Shown here piece after piece: positions 1-10,258 of a stretch of 64,000 nt of DNA. Under the pieces are notes generated by a model. It had not been told where the DNA came from, did not search any database, and saw only the letters and a program-made list of their open reading frames with translations. The stretch is from the NCBI GenBank assembly GCA_037349315.1, contig JBAIAC010000026.1, positions 21,791,501-21,855,500 of the forward strand, written 5' to 3'. The number at the start of each line of letters is the position of its first letter. Within the stretch, counting starts at the first letter, position 1. The stretch is from Chelydra serpentina. Lineage: Eukaryota > Chordata > Testudines > Chelydridae. The position numbers and the translations under genes are program-made.

Positions 1-65
1 CTGAGCTCAATAGATTTGTCACCTTTAAAAAGTCAACATTTTCTAGCAGGTACAACACAGGTTTG

Positions 66-270
66 GGGAGGGATAGCTCAGTGGTTTGAGCATTGGCCTG
101 CTAAACCCAGGGTTGTGAGTTCAATCCTTGAGGGGGCCATTTAGGGATCTGGGGCAAAAATCTGTCAGGGGACAGTACTTGGTCCTGCTAGTGAAGGCAG
201 GGGACTGAACTCTATGACCTTTCAAGGTCCTTCCAGCTCTATGAGATAATAATTAATTGAGATATGCCTA
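66..270 (+). repeat. tRNA-derived SINE with CR1-like 3' tail (tortoise Pol III/SINE type)
   Basis: The 5' part is a tRNA-like head with a Pol III A box (TAGCTCAGTGGTTTGAG, from about 74) and a B box (GTTCAATCC, about 119-127). The 3' part contains TCAAGGTCCTTCCAG, the conserved 3' end of CR1 LINEs, which would supply mobilisation by CR1 reverse transcriptase. This head-plus-CR1-tail design is the one described for tortoise SINEs. A second copy lies at 24229-24420. The exact 3' boundary is uncertain because the tail runs into AT-rich sequence, and I see no clear target duplication. Confidence 0.85.
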
Positions 271-868
271 TTATTATTGTTTTCCTATTCTTATTATAGA
301 AAAAACTGTAGTATCTCAGATATCATGTGCTGGCTGATAATGGCACACAGCTAATTTTTAGTGGTAAACTGTGTATAAGATTTGAGACAGCTAAATTCCC
401 CTGAAACCACACACTGAAATCCCTGAAGGATCAAACTCAGCCCATCAACCCTCTGAGGTAGATGAAGCAAGCTGCATGCAGTTTAATGCATGTATCTTTG
501 AGATGAGACAGTTCTGCAGAGATATTATAAATTACTATAGGATTTTTCCTAAGGAAAAGGATTTGCTCTGAATGTTTGGCCAAAATTTATCCTTTTCCCC
601 CACAGTTTAGCGCGCTGTGTACCAGATGGCTGCTATCTCTCCCCTTCAAAGATGCATTTTGGTAATGTACACACACTACTTAGCTCAGAGAAAGGTGATT
701 ACCTCAAGGTCAAACAAGAGATCAGTAGCAGAAATAGAACCCAGTTCTCCTAATTCACAATCGGATGTGGTATCCACTGGACCATTCTGCCTCTATGTAT
801 GTAGCCTGTGAAACTTTAGGAATAAAGATGATATATAAAGGTACAATTGTTAACTGTTGTTTTCTCCT
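271..868. other. Intergenic DNA, nothing recognised
   Basis: AT-rich sequence between the SINE and the Penelope-like element. A 64-codon ORF at 617-811 has no recognisable domain and is not called. Confidence 0.5.
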
Positions 869-945
869 CAATTAGAAAAGTTTCAGAGGGGTAGCCGTGT
901 TAGTCTGTATCAGCAAAAAGAACGAGGAGTACTTCTGGCAACTTA

Positions 946-1241
946 GGGCTGGTCTACACTAACCCCATAATTCGAACTAAGATACGCAACTTCAGCTACG
1001 TGAATAACGTAGCTGAAGTCGAACTATCTTAGTTCGAATGAAAAAGCACTTACCCGGGGTCCACACGCGGCGCGCAGGCTCCCCCGTTGACTCCGCCTAC
1101 TCCGTTCGTCGAGCTGGATTACCAGCGTCGACGGCGGAGCACTTCCTGGTTCGATTTATCGCGTCTAGACAAGACGTGATAAATCGAACCCAGAACATCG
1201 ATCCCGCGCCTCCAACCGGACGCGTAAGTATAGACGTACCC
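946..1241 (-). mobile_element. Harbinger-type MITE inserted in the PLE, TSD TTA
   Basis: The element is bounded by GGGCTGGTCTACACTA and TATAGACGTACCC and flanked by the 3-bp duplication TTA (943-945 and 1242-1244). Removing it rejoins the PLE arm as ACTTAGAGACTAA. It carries two strong foldbacks, at 970-1037 and at 1149-1190 (19-bp arms with one mismatch). Related copies in the opposite orientation are at 27059-27352 and 61709-62004. It has no coding capacity; the 90-codon ORF at 1038-1310 crosses its end. Confidence 0.88.
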
Positions 1242-1396
1242 TTAGAGACTAAAATTTATTTGGGCATAAGCTTTCGTGGGCTAAAACCCAATGTAGCGCA
1301 AATAGAGTAAGGACGTTAGAGCAACGCTTCCTCAGCTCTCGTCCCCTAAGTCAGCCAAAAAAATGTTGGCATACTGTAGGCCATGCAGGTACCGTC

Positions 1397-2458
1397 AAGT
1401 CAGCGGCACTGCTATGGATACCGCACAGTATGCCAACATGTTTATGGCTGACTTAGAACAATGCTTCCTGAGCTCTCGTCCCCTACTGCCCCTACTCTAT
1501 TTGCACTACATTAATGACATCTTCATCATGTGGACCCATGGAAAAGAAGCCCTTGAGGAATTCCACCAGGATTTCAACAATTTCCATCCCACCATCAACC
1601 TCAATCTGGACCAGTCCACTCAAGCGATCCACTTCCTGGACACTACAGTGCTAATAAGCAATGGTCACATAACCACCACCCTATACTGGAAACCTACTGA
1701 CTGCTATTCTTACCTACATACCTCCAGCTTTCATCCAGACCACATCACACGATCCATTGTCTATAGCCAAGGGCTAAGATACAACCGCATTTGCTCCAAT
1801 CCCTCAGACAGAGACAAACACCTACAAGATCTCTATCAAGCATTCTTAAAACTACAATACCCACCTCCTGAAGTGAAGAAACAGATTGACAGAGCCAGAA
1901 GAGTACCCAGAAGTCACCTACTACAGGACAGGCCCAACAAAGAAAGTAACAGAACGCCACTAGCCGTCACCTTCAGCCCCCAATTAAAACCTTTCCAGCG
2001 CATCATCAAGGATGATCCCTCACTCTCACAGATCTTGGGAGACAGGCTAGCCCTCGCTTACAGACAGCCCCCCAACCTCACAGAAATACCCACCAGCAAC
2101 CACACACCACACAACAAAAACACTAACCCATCCTTGCAAGAAAACCCGTTGCCAACTCTGTCCACATATCTATTCAAGTGACACCATCATAGGACCTAAT
2201 CACATCAGCCACACCATCAGGGACTCGTTCACCTGCACATCTACCAATGTGATACATGCCATCATGTGCCAGGAATGCCCCTCTGTCATGTACATTGGCC
2301 AAATCAGACAGTCTCTACACAAAAGAATAAATGGACACAAATCAGATGTCAAGAATTATAACATTCAAAAACCAGTCGAAGAACACTTCAACCTCCCTGG
2401 ACACTCAATTACAGACCTAAAAGTCGCAATTCAACAAAAACTGCAGAACTGGAATTAA
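1397..2458 (+). pseudogene. PLE reverse transcriptase plus GIY-YIG endonuclease, partial and frameshifted
   Basis: PLE proteins combine a telomerase-like RT with a C-terminal GIY-YIG nuclease that cuts the target. The readable RT begins at SGTAMDTAQYANMFMADLE (from 1402) and includes the catalytic-motif region YINDIF at 1507-1524, where the usual YIDD has become YIND, so the first catalytic Asp is lost. The RT frame runs open to 2181. A frameshift near 2140-2180 is needed to reach the endonuclease, which reads in another frame from 2249: AIMCQECPSVMYIGQ followed by SLHKRINGHKSD, matching the Penelope GIY-YIG signature. The first 14 codons of the open frame (1363-1396) come from an inverted duplication. 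The N-terminal half of RT is missing. The copy at 41877-43506 is the closest relative in the window. Confidence 0.88.
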
Positions 2459-2888
2459 TTTGCAAACTGGACACCATTAAATTAGGCTTGAATAAAGACT
2501 GGGAGTGGATGGGTCATTACACAAACTAAAACTAATTTCCCCATGCTATTTTCCCCGCTACTGTTATTCACACCTTCTTGTCAACTCTTTGAAATGGGCC
2601 ATCCTGATCATCATTACAAAAGGTTTTTTTTCCTCCTGCTGATAACCCACCTTAATTGATTTGTCTCATTAGAAGTTGGTATGGCAACCCCCATCTTTTC
2701 ATGTTCTGTGTGTGTATTATATACATATACATATATACACATATACATATATATAATCTTCCTACTGTATTTTCCACTCCATGCATCTGATGAAGTGCGT
2801 TTTAGCCCACAAAAGCTTATGCCCAAATCAATCTGTTAGTCTCTAAGGTGCCACAAGTACGCCTCGTTCTTTTTTTCAATTAGAAAAG

Positions 2889-5459
2889 TATCTTATACTG
2901 AAATGAGGAGTTGCTCTGTGACCAAATGATGGAAAGCATCCAAAATAACCTCAGCTCATAGTGAGAAGACGCATCGACTGATCTCTTGGGGAAGCCAAGA
3001 GAATACCCCAATAGCATTAAAAGGTGATAGCTTCATGCCATATGTCCATATACCTGTATAGCATCATGATCCCAGGATCTGGCTTGCACAACACCACCAC
3101 ACACAGAATAGACAAGGAGTTAAGATAAATTAATGTACAAATCTAAAAGTCATATGTTTTAAATACAAGATACTTGTATACCCTTGAACCTCCCCATCCT
3201 CTAACATTGCAATCTATCCAATTTTGTTACAATGTTTTAATTACAAATTTGATAAACGGTAACAATACTGGAGAAATAACATTTTTTTATTCCAAGAATC
3301 AACCCAGATGATTCAAAAGTGAGAATTATTTTTTCCCCTTTGCCTCCTCCACCCCCCATATATTCACAGGATTAATATGAGTCTGGCTTTAGGGTTTTAC
3401 CAGTAACTGCTGCAAAGCAAGTTCTGATTGGCTGATTCAGAAATTGGGATTCTGGGCAGTGTTTTATAAAAGGATAATGTATCTTTAAGCCTAGGTGCCC
3501 TTCAGGGAAATGTATTGGATAAATGTCTTCTGAAAAGCCTGTAAATATTCCATCGCCTCACTGTCATTACTACCATGAAATGATAATGAAGCATGAAAGA
3601 AATATAATTCCATATTCAGATGACAGCATTAGCCTTCATAAGCAAACTGAAATATTTATTAGTAAAATGTTCGGTATCTATGCCTGTAATCTAAAAAAAG
3701 GACAAAAATGTTTTATAATAAAAAAGAGATTGAATGCAGAGGTAAAATCTGGTTGGCTGATTTTATTGCTTATTATTAAATCCTGGCAAAACAATTATTT
3801 TTTTCTTTTCATTAGTAAGGCACCCAAATTAAAACTATGCCCTCAGGCTGTGAGGTTTACAGTAGTGATTAAAAACAAGAAATTGTGATGCATGGGGTTT
3901 TTGACAATGGCATAATCAAATTCATTCATATTGTTCAATCTTTCACTGACAAATATTTTTACAGTGAAATATACCAAACAAAGAAGCACATACAACTACT
4001 ATCAATACATAGAAATTAGGGAGACTTGTTATTATTTAAATAGGGAACTGATACAATTTTTCTATAATCTTGAATATAAACATTACAGTGTAGTTAATTA
4101 GGGTAATTATTGTCTAAATTGTGCTTAATTGTTTTATACTGAATAGGAGTTGTGAATGAACCCTCTTGGATTTCTACAAAGCACAGAAGTGAATACTGTG
4201 TAGTTTAAGCATTTAGATATAATTTAATAAGTTCCGATTGTATTTCCTATAAGTCAGAAGATATATCCTGAAGCACGCTGAGACAGAGATAAACACAAGC
4301 CATGTGCCTTGACCTCTGTTTCACCTTATTGAAAAAGAGGCGTAAAACAGTCATTTAGTACATTAGCATCAGAGAGCATTCACATACTCTAAGCACATTC
4401 TAAAAAAAAGTCTTTGAAGTGAATGAAAAATTAGAAATTCAAGTGACCACAATCAATTCTGAAACACTGCACAAAATTAATTACAGTTTTGCATCAGAAG
4501 CAAGAATGTAGATTTCAGACAGTCTATGTCATTTATCTCAAGCCATACAATATACAAGGCGATTAAAAAGCCAAATCTGTTCCCACCCCCCAACTCTAAG
4601 GCCTATCAGAGGCTGTGAAGTACAAATGATTAACTCCTAATTATTCAAGGGATTGTACAGACGCTTCAACTTGAATGAAATTTGAGGCAAGTCACAGGAG
4701 CTACAGAGGGACAGATTTGCTGCTCTTTATCAAAATCTAGTCTGACTATCACTGACAGAATCCAGATAAATTGCACAGTAATCTGGCAGTGGTTGTGGAA
4801 CGCTTGCTCTGCAAAATCCAAATCTCTAATTTCTATCTGTTTTTAATTACTTGCCTTAAATTTGCATTTTTATACAATTGGCTTAGAGGATTTATTCAGT
4901 TCTTTAGGCTATTCCAATAAAGCTGAGTCTCATTTCACATGGTATCTCAGGAACCTACTTACATTAAATAAGCATGCTGTGTTACAAAAATATTTACTGC
5001 AACAAAAAAAGAATTCCTTGTTATGTGGCATTCAGAATTAGCTAAAGAATCCATGGGCCAGAGAATCCCCCCCAAGAAAAAACAACATCTCAAATGGTAA
5101 CAATTGTATGGCACAGAGGGTGCAACTTAATTAATAAAATTCAACACAAGATAAATCAGTGAAGGGAAAATGTGTATTCTACAGTGAAGGGTAAGCATAG
5201 TCAATTGCCCAACCAGAAGCCAACCACTGATCCAACATTTTGCTGATCCAAAGCCACGAGGCCAACTGAAACCATCCAGCCCACCCAAAACAGGATGCTG
5301 GGCTGGACCCCAAGCTAAATCCTCTAGTCTATACGAAGGGTTAGAACAGCAATTCCTTGCAGTGGATAGCACTGTCCTGTGACATTATCTGACCCTCTGA
5401 CTTGATTCCCCTACCCCCATTAAGAATTAATTACTTCCCTAAGTTCCCACTGCCCCAAA
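2889..5459. other. Unique AT-rich intergenic DNA
   Basis: No transposon signature seen. A 121-codon ORF at 3523-3888 is rich in Lys, Ile and Phe and has no recognisable domain, so I do not call it a gene. A segment at 4085-4135 has several TAATTA-like homeodomain core motifs. An inverted CCAAT (ATTGG, near 3428) and a TTATAAAAGG about 35-40 bases later resemble core-promoter elements but no downstream gene supports them. Confidence 0.4.
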
Positions 5460-5467
5460 AACTAGAG

Positions 5468-5776
5468 CAGGGGTAATCAACCTATGGCACGCGTGCCAAA
5501 GGCGGCACGCAAGTTGATTTTCAGTGGCACTCACACTGCCTGGGTCCTGGCCACCGGTCCGGGGGGCTTTCCATTTTAATTTAATTTTAAATGAAGCTTC
5601 TTAAACATTTTTAAAAATGTATTTACTTTACATACAACAATAGTTTAGTTATATATTATAGACTTATAGAAAGACCTTCTAAAACCGTTAAAAGGTATTA
5701 CTGGCACGCAAAACCTTAAACTAGAGTGAATAAATGAAGACTCGGCACACCACTTCTGAAAGGTTGCCGACCCCTG
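5468..5776. mobile_element. hAT-type MITE, TSD AACTAGAG
   Basis: A 309-bp element begins CAGGGGTAATCAACCT and ends AGGTTGCCGACCCCTG. The ends are imperfect inverted repeats, and an exact 8-bp target duplication AACTAGAG lies at 5460-5467 and 5777-5784. An 8-bp duplication with CAGGGG termini is typical of the hAT superfamily. No ORF. Confidence 0.93.
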
Positions 5777-5962
5777 AACTAGAGAATGCCATCATTTCAT
5801 TAGCAATTGCTCAGCAAACTACTCACAGCCACCATTCATGCCAGAATTGGATGCCAGGGTAAAAAATCACAACCAATTTCTGACTGCACTCTGCAGGGGG
5901 CAGAACAACCCTGGACAATCACACAAAACCCTTGAATGCTCCGAAATGTCACATCCATAACT

Positions 5963-6004
5963 AAAGTTAAGATTTTGTCATGGGTATTTTTAGTAACAGT
6001 CTCA
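5963..6004. mobile_element. Left piece of a hAT-like MITE split by the Harbinger transposon
   Basis: This piece carries GATTTTGTCATGG, the inverted counterpart of CCATGACAAAATTG at the far end of the right piece (11144-11435). The flanks CCATAACT (5955-5962) and CCATAACC (11436-11443) match in 7 of 8 bases and look like its target duplication. Confidence 0.65.
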
Positions 6005-6378
6005 GCCCTGGTCTACACTACGAGTTTAGGTCGAATTAATTAGCATTATATCGATTGATCCGTGCACCCATCCACACGATGAAGCCATTAACATCGACTT
6101 CTAGGGCTCTTAAAATCGATCTCGCCATTCCACCACCAACGAGGGGATTAGCGCTTAAAGCAATATTGCCGAATCGAACTAGGCTTAGTGTGGATGCAAT
6201 TTGACGGTATTGGCCTCCTGGATCTATCCCACAGTGCAACATTTGACCTCTGGACAGCAGTCTGATCTCGATCTGCTCTGCCCAGGTAGACAGGAAAAGC
6301 CCCGCGAACTTTTGAATTTCATTTCCTGTTTGGCCAGCGTGGTGAGCTGCAGGTGAGCGCAGATCTCATCAGCAGACC

Positions 6379-8343
6379 ATGATGGAGTCCCAGAACCGAA
6401 GACGAGCTCCAGCATGGACCGAGCGTGAGGTACACGATCTGATCGCTGTATGGGGAGACGAAACCGTGCTAGCAGAGCTACGGTCCAAAAGAAGAAACGC
6501 CAATACATATGCCAAAGTCTCCAAAGGCATGCAGGACAGAGGCTACAACAGGGATGCGCACCAGTGCTGTATTAAAATTAAGGAGCTCAGGCAAGCCTAC
6601 CAAAAAAACAGAGATGCAAACAGCCGCTCTGGGTCAGAGCCCCAGACATGCCGCTTCTATGATGAGCTGCATGCCATTCTAGGGGGTGCAGCCAGCACTG
6701 ACCCACCCATGTGGTATGACTCCATCTTCTGGATCATCAGAAACCACCGAGGAGCATTTTCGGGAAGAGGAAGATGATGATAATGATGCTGAAAATACCG
6801 CACAGACACAGCAAGAAAGCGGAGAAGCCCTTTTTCCCCTGACAGCCAGGAACTCTTTGTCACCCTGGAGCCAGTACCCTATGAACCCACCCTAGGCGTG
6901 CTTGATGCTGGAGAAGGGACCTCTGGTGAGTGTACCTCTGTTAAATTAATACATGTTTTATAAGCAAGCGTGTTTAGTGATTAATTCACGGCCAGTACAG
7001 CTACAGCTACTGGAAAAGTCTGTTAACATGTTCGGGGATGGAGCGGAAATCCTCCGGGGACATCTCCAGAAAGCTCTCCTGGATGTACTCCCAAAGCCTG
7101 TGCAAAAGGTTTCTGGGGAGGGCAGCCTTATCCTGTGCTCCGTGGTAACACACTCTACCACGCCAGGCCAGTAGCACGTAGTCTGGAATCATTGCATTGC
7201 AAAGCATGGCGGCGTATGGTCCCGGTGTTTGCCGGCATTCAAGCAACATCCGTTCTTTATCGGTCTGTGTTATCCTCAGAAGAGTGATATCATTCATGGT
7301 CACCTGGTTGAAATAGGGGAATTTTATTAAGGGGGCTTTCAGAGGGGTCCGTCCTTGCTGGGCTGTTTGCCTGTGGCTGAACGGAAATCTTCCCCACTGT
7401 GACCCACGCGGTGGGGGGAGGGGGAACAGCGAACATCTTGGATGTGTGTCTGTGTGTGTGGGGGGGGTGTCCATTAGGTTCGCGCTGCACGTTAACCCGA
7501 AAACCGCCGCCCCTCCCTTTTCAATTGCCAACCCTTTTTAAATTGCCAGCCCAAAGGCTGTTATGGGAAATGAGGGGGTTGCTGTTTGAAACCATTCCCA
7601 CATGTTATGAAGGTTAAAGAAGCCTATAGACTGTGGCTTACCATGGCTGCCTGCAAGCCGAATTCTGTTGCCCGCCGGACCTGCTTGTGTGATCTCTCAC
7701 AGCAAACCGGCAGACCCTCAATATAACAGGCAAAGTGCAACCTTGGACCAAATGCACATGTGCTATGTAATGTTTGGACCATTGTTCTCTAATGTGTGTC
7801 TTTTAAACTACTCCTCTCCCGTTTGTTTCCTCCCGCAGCTGCAAATGTTTCAACGCCACCCCTTTCATCACCCTCCCAGAGGCTAGCGAAGATTAGAAGT
7901 AAAAAAAAAAAAAAAGGAATCAAGATGATATGTTCTCAGAGCTCATGCAATCCTCCCACACTGAAACGGCACAGCAGAATGCATGGAGGCAGACACTGTC
8001 GGAGTCCAGAAAGGCACAATTTGATCGCGAGGACAGGTGGCGTGCTGAAGAGAGTAGGTGGCGTCAGTATGCTGAGAGAAGGCAGGATGCAATTCTGAGG
8101 CTACTGGAGGATCAAACGGAAATCCTCCGGCTTATGGCTGAGGAAAGGCATATGGTTCAGGAAAGGCCGCCTGAGCCCAGACCGCTGCTACAGCCCCTGT
8201 GTAACCAACAGCCCTCCTCCCCGAGTCCCATAACCTCCTCACCGAGACACCCAAGAACGCGTTTGGGCGGCCTCCATGCACCCAACCAGTCAAGCCAAGA
8301 GAACTGTCCAAGCAACAAAAGGCTGGCATTCAATAAGTTTTAA
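6379..8343 (+). pseudogene. Harbinger MYB/SANT-like protein gene, two exons, frameshifted
   Basis: In PIF/Harbinger transposons the second protein is a MYB/SANT-like (trihelix) DNA-binding partner of the transposase. Exon 1 starts at ATG 6379 and gives a trihelix-like domain: APAWTEREVHDLIAVWGDE, then TYAKVSKGMQDRGYNRDAHQ and CIKIKELRQAYQKNRDAN. It should end at 6925, before the donor GTGAGT. Exon 2 follows the acceptor TCCCGCAG (ending 7838) and runs to the stop at 8343. The join gives GEGTSAANVSTPPLSSPSQ with a phase-1 intron. Exon 2 encodes an acidic/Gln-rich helix, RWRQYAERRQDAILRLLEDQ, probably a coiled coil. I see two roughly compensating frameshifts in exon 1 (near 6720-6745 and 6839) and a third at an expanded A tract (7898-7914) in exon 2. 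A polyadenylation signal AATAAA is at 8474-8479. The coding identity is strong; function in this copy is lost. Confidence 0.88.
7007..7644 (-). CDS. Antisense two-exon gene nested in the intron of the Harbinger MYB/SANT gene, unknown function
   Basis: On the minus strand an open frame runs through the MYB/SANT intron and stops at 7007-7009. Its later part looks protein-like: VTMNDITLLRITQTDKERM, then AMLCNAMIPDYVLLAWRGR and WEYIQESFLEMSPEDF. Just before VTMNDI there is an acceptor-like site, CCCTATTTCAACCAG (AG at 7304-7305). Further upstream an ATG (7642-7644) is followed directly by a donor-like GTAAGCC (7635-7641). Joining 7642-7644 to 7007-7303 gives an open frame of 99 codons with a phase-0 intron. 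No stop interrupts it, unlike the flanking transposon genes. I recognise no domain and do not assign a function. It could be a third Harbinger protein, a captured host exon, or an artefact of an antisense frame. Translation might instead start at the internal ATG at 7295-7297. Confidence 0.5.
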
Positions 8344-8473
8344 AGTGCTGTGTGTCCTTGTCCTTCCCTCATCCCCTCCTCCACCACCCATCCTGGTGCT
8401 TCCCTTCCTCCACCACCCATCCCGGGCGACCGTGGCAGTTACGCCTATATTTCCCCTATTTGTTTGACGAATT

Positions 8474-8513
8474 AATAAAGAATGCATGAATTTTAAGCAA
8501 CAATGACTTTATT
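8474..8513. terminator. Convergent polyadenylation signals of the two Harbinger genes
   Basis: AATAAA on the plus strand (8474-8479) follows the MYB/SANT stop codon by 130 bases. AATAAA on the minus strand (TTTATT at 8508-8513) follows the transposase stop by about 108 bases. The signals face each other 28 bases apart, so the two transcripts should end within the same few tens of bases and may overlap. Confidence 0.75.
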
Positions 8514-8620
8514 GCCTCTGCAAGTGGTGACCGAGGGGGGGAGGGGAGGGCGGTTCGGTTACAGGGAAGTAGAGTGAATCAAGGGGCGGGGCTTTTCATT
8601 AACGGGAAAAAACAGAACTT

Positions 8621-9908
8621 TCACACAGCATCCTGGCCATTCATGAAACTGGTTTTCAAAGCTTCCCTGATGCGCAACGCACCCCGCTGTACTCTTGTAA
8701 CAGCCCTGGTGTCTGGCTGCGCATAACCAGCGGCCAGGTGATTTGCCTCAACCTCCCACCCCGCCATAAATGTCTCCCCCTTACTCTCACAGATATTGTG
8801 GAGCGCACAGCAAGCAGTAATAATAATGGGAATATTGGTTTCGCTGAGATCTAACCTAGTCAATAAACTGCGCCAGCGAGCTTTTAAACGCCCAAATGCA
8901 CATTCCACCACCATTCTGCACTTGCTCAGCCTATAGTTGAAAAGGTTCTGACTACTGTCCAGGCTACCTGTGTATGGCTTCATGAGCCATGGCATTAAGG
9001 GGTAGGCTGGGTCCCCAAAGATAACTATAGGCATCTCAACATCCCCAACGGTTATTTTCTGGTCTGGGAAGAAAGTCCCTTGCTGCTGCAGCTGAAACAG
9101 ACCAGAGTTCCTGAAGATGCGAGCGTCATGTACCTTTCCCGGCCATCCCACGTTGATGTTGGTGAAATGTCCCTTGTGATCCACCAGCGCTTGCAGCACT
9201 ATTGAAAAGTAACCCTTTCGGTTGATGTACTCGCTTGCTTGGTGGTCCGCTGCCAAGATAGGGATATGGGTTCCGTCTATCGCCCCACCGCAGTTCGGGA
9301 ACCCCATTGCTGCAAAGCCATCCACTATGACCTGCACATTTCCCAGAGTCACAACCCTTGGTACCAGCAGCTCTGTGATCACCTTGGCTACTTGCACCAC
9401 AACAGCCCCCACTGTAGATTTGCCCACTCCGAATTGTTTCGCGACTGACCGGTAGCTGTCTGGCGTTGCAAGCTTCCACAGGGCTATCGCCATTCACTTC
9501 TCTACTGTGAGGGCTGCTCTCATCTTGGTGTTTTGGTGCTTCAGGGCAGGGGAAAGCAACTCAAAGTTCCATGAAAGTGCCCTTACGCATGCGAAAGTTT
9601 CGCAGCCATTGCTGATCATCCCACAACTACAGCGCTATGCAGTCCCACCAGTCTGTGCTTGTTTCCCGGGCCCAGAATTGGCGTTCCACTGTATTAACAT
9701 GCCCCATTACCACCATGATGTCCACCTTGCGGGGGGGCCTTTTTTGAGAGAGGTCTGTGTCCATGTCCTCATCACTGTCCTCAGGGCGCTGCCGTCACTT
9801 CCTCGCCTGCTGTAGCAGCTCCTGGTTATCGTTCTCCATATACTCCTGGACAATGCGCGTGGTGTTCATAACGGCGATAACAGTTGCGGTGATCTGATCG
9901 TGCTCCAT
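8621..9908 (-). pseudogene. PIF/Harbinger DDE transposase, N-terminal part broken
   Basis: Cut-and-paste DDE transposase. The C-terminal 290 codons (8621-9493) are open and contain a helix-turn-helix (SYRSVAKQFGVGKSTVGAVV, residues 13-32 of this frame) and the catalytic triad: Asp in GGAIDGTHIPI (residue 73), Asp in IFGDPAYPLMPWL (161) and Glu in VVECAFGRLKARW (197). DHKGHFTNINVGWPGKVHDA is also family-typical. The conserved N-terminal part continues upstream to an ATG at 9906-9908 (MEHDQITATVIAVMNTTRI). It contains a TGA in the basic stretch, a TAG in the region after DWWDCIAL, a one-base frameshift after RMRKGTFMEL, and a TGA immediately upstream of 9493. That last TGA most likely comes from a CGA codon by CpG decay. 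The expected length is about 430 residues. The catalytic domain is intact, so a shortened protein from the ATG at 9493 is possible but unlikely to be active. Confidence 0.92.
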
Positions 9909-10181
9909 GCTTTCCCTGGTATGGTGTCTGCAGGACAGCAGAGTGGGAGCAGAAGCGGCGGGTGGATAACAATGGTGTCAGCAATATGGCGCCCGCATGA
10001 AAAAAGGCGTGAAAGGATTTTGGGCTCCCCCCTCTGCTGCTTTCATGGAGGGAGTGGGGAGCAAGGGTTAGGCTCCTTTCCTTCTAGCTGCAGATGGTAT
10101 AATATGCGGGGAAGCAAGGGTTAGGTGCCTTCCCTTCTAGCTGCAGATGGTTCAGTAGGCTTAATATCCATCGTCACCGCT

Positions 10182-10258
10182 GGCCCCCCTCAAGGATTGA
10201 ACTCACAACCCTGGGTTTAGCGGGCCAACGCTCAGACCGCTGAGCTATCCCTCTGCCT
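10182..10258 (-). repeat. tRNA-like SINE head inside the Harbinger element, copy 1
   Basis: The reverse complement reads GAGGGATAGCTCAGCGGTCT through the A box and GTTCAATCC as the B box, matching the head of the SINEs at 66 and 24229. It ends after the tRNA part and lacks the CR1-like tail. A second copy is at 10605-10680 and a short piece at 10353-10379. Not a functional tRNA gene as far as I can judge: no clean acceptor stem or terminator. Confidence 0.75.

Larger units (their letters stand above)
881..2876 (+). mobile_element. Penelope-like element (PLE), 5'-truncated, with inverted terminal sequence
   Basis: The whole unit is flanked by a 12-bp target duplication, CAATTAGAAAAG, at 869-880 and 2877-2888. 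Its 5' arm (915-945 continuing at 1245-1291) is the reverse complement of its 3' end (about 2787-2870): both contain the AAAGAACGAGG, TTAGAGACTAA and GGGCATAAGCTTT blocks. Between the arms are reverse transcriptase and GIY-YIG endonuclease coding sequence in the sense orientation. The 5' arm is split by a MITE (946-1241). Terminal repeats in inverted orientation are known for PLEs. The element is dead: the RT is 5'-truncated and frameshifted before the endonuclease. Confidence 0.9.

Noticed and set aside
71..140. Functional tRNA gene
   Set aside because: A and B boxes are present, but the sequence continues as a SINE body with a CR1-like tail, and a second near-identical copy exists at 24229.
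1038..1310. 90-codon ORF with high CpG content
   Set aside because: It spans the interior of a MITE and its flank; not a gene.
3523..3888. 121-codon ORF in unique DNA
   Set aside because: Lys/Ile/Phe-rich translation of AT-rich DNA, no domain, no splice context or promoter evidence strong enough.
6958..7161. 67-codon minus-strand ORF overlapping the antisense gene
   Set aside because: A different frame of the same region with less protein-like composition; a shadow of the frame described at 7007-7303.
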